This document shows, one piece after another, positions 63,169-64,000 of a DNA stretch of 64,000 bases. How positions within the stretch are numbered: the stretch's first letter is position 1; the number at the start of each line of letters is the position of its first letter. The stretch comes from Streptomyces sp. TLI_053. Its GTDB lineage: Bacteria; Actinomycetota; Actinomycetes; Streptomycetales; Streptomycetaceae. Made by a program: the position numbers and the translations under genes. The notes under the pieces are model-generated. The model saw only the letters and a list, made by a program, of their open reading frames with translations, did not search any database and had not been told where the DNA came from. Location: contig NZ_LT629775.1 in assembly GCF_900105395.1 (NCBI RefSeq), positions 4,300,001-4,364,000 of the forward strand, read 5' to 3'.

Positions 63169-64000
63169 GGCGGCGGCGACCGGGGCGGTGCCGGCGGTCG
63201 CGGCGGCGACCGGACGGCGCCCGCAGACGGCGGCCGGGTTCCTGGCGCTGTTCCGCAACGAGCTGGTGCTGACCTTCCGCCGGCTGCGGACCATGGTGCT
63301 GCTGGGGATCCTGGCCCTGCTGCCGATCCTGATCGGCGTGGTGGTCCGGATCGAGACGGACGGGCCGCGCGGCGGCGAGGGGCCGGCGTTCATCGCCCAG
63401 GTCACCCAGAACGGCCTGTTCCTGGTGTTCACGGCCCTCGCGGTGGCGCTGCCGGTGTTCCTGCCGATGACGGTCGGCGTGGTCGCCGGGGACTCGGTGG
63501 CGGGCGAGGCGGCCACCGGCACCCTGCGCTACCTGCTGGTGGCACCGGCCGGACGGACCAGGCTGCTGGCCGCCAAGTTCACCGCCGGGCTGGTGTTCTG
63601 CCTGGCGGCGACGGTCACCGTCGCCACGGCGGCGGTGATCGCCGGGGCGGCGCTGTTCCCGGTCGGCGATGTCACCCTGATCTCCGGTGAGACCATCGGC
63701 CTGGGGTCGGCGCTGCTGCGGGCGGTCCTGGTGGCAGGGGTGGTGGCGGCTTCGCTGGCCGGGCTGGTCGCGATCGGGCTGTTCGTCTCCACCCTCACCG
63801 GCAGCGGCATCGCGGCGATGGCGGCGACGGTCGGCCTGGTGATCACGGTGCAGATCCTGGACAGCTTCCCGCAGCTGCACGCGATCCAGCCGTTCCTCTT
63901 CACCCACCACTGGCTCACCTTCGGCGATCTGCTGCGGGCGCCGATGGAGTGGGACGGGGTGCTGAAGAACCTCGGGCTGCAGGCCGCCTATGTGGCGGTG
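63155..64000 (+). CDS. ABC transporter permease (ABC-2 type), C-terminus cut by window end
   Basis: The first 282 residues are present. A short cytoplasmic start and LFRNELVLTFRRLRT precede about five hydrophobic helices, including LLGILALLPILIGVVVRIE, with SVAGEAATGTLRYLLVAPAGR, the cytoplasmic motif of ABC-2 permeases that contacts the ATPase. ATG 63155 follows GGGGAGGG. It overlaps the ATPase gene by 14 nt. Substrate unknown; export is likely. Confidence 0.9.
   Translation, partial: MSRAEAAATGAVPAVAAATGRRPQTAAGFLALFRNELVLTFRRLRTMVLLGILALLPILIGVVVRIETDGPRGGEGPAFIAQVTQNGLFLVFTALAVALPVFLPMTVGVVAGDSVAGEAATGTLRYLLVAPAGRTRLLAAKFTAGLVFCLAATVTVATAAVIAGAALFPVGDVTLISGETIGLGSALLRAVLVAGVVAASLAGLVAIGLFVSTLTGSGIAAMAATVGLVITVQILDSFPQLHAIQPFLFTHHWLTFGDLLRAPMEWDGVLKNLGLQAAYVAV

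Overview
The window is about 73% G+C, almost fully coding, and uses GTG starts and GGAGG-type ribosome binding sites heavily. Gene content and order (rsmI/pmt, metG, tatD, rsmA, ispE; galU, moeA, moaC, mog, rimJ, sepX; an hrdD-like sigma factor; mycosin; DUF5753/DUF397 pair; FO synthase for coenzyme F420) point to a Streptomycetaceae chromosome, Streptomyces or Kitasatospora. It looks like core chromosome, not an accessory island.

Layout. 1-8.1 kb: a truncated response regulator whose receiver lacks the phospho-acceptor Asp, tRNA-Thr, an MHS-type transporter, a small type VII secretion-like group (mycosin plus two helical WXG-like proteins) and a FUSC membrane protein. 8.1-17 kb: a housekeeping block on the minus strand (ABC-F ATPase, ispE, rsmA, an acquired-looking Uma2 gene, tatD, metG, a zinc-ribbon protein, rsmI). 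17-29.6 kb: envelope functions (protein mannosyltransferase, two penicillin-binding proteins, a SEDS polymerase, a GT87 transferase, an amino-acid permease, and a VWA-domain protein with a membrane partner). 29.8-37.2 kb: tRNA-Ala, then the minus-strand galU-moeA-moaC-mog-rimJ-sepX cluster joining molybdenum cofactor, UDP-glucose and cell-division genes, a GGDEF protein and 5-formyl-THF cyclo-ligase. 37.2-48 kb: penicillin-acylase family hydrolase, a cation/proton antiporter, an MFS transporter, a Ruc-type zinc-ribbon chaperone behind a CIRCE operator, mscL with a coupled small membrane protein, hrdD with a SigR-type promoter, and a PAP2 phosphatase.

At 48.1-48.5 kb an integrase relic lies next to tRNA-Arg(CCT). 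The right-hand block (48.7-64 kb) holds a GT-C glycosyltransferase, YihY, a D-Ala-D-Ala carboxypeptidase with a repetitive cytoplasmic tail, a GPP34 protein, the DUF5753/DUF397 pair, an ADP-ribosylglycohydrolase, FO synthase, a LolA-like protein and an ABC exporter cut by the window end.

The best regulatory signals are the CIRCE element at 43671-43697, the SigR-like promoter at 46796-46821, two perfect DnaA-box matches at 44285-44310, and the probably leaderless FO synthase transcript. No CRISPR array, rRNA operon, intact mobile element or biosynthetic gene cluster was seen.
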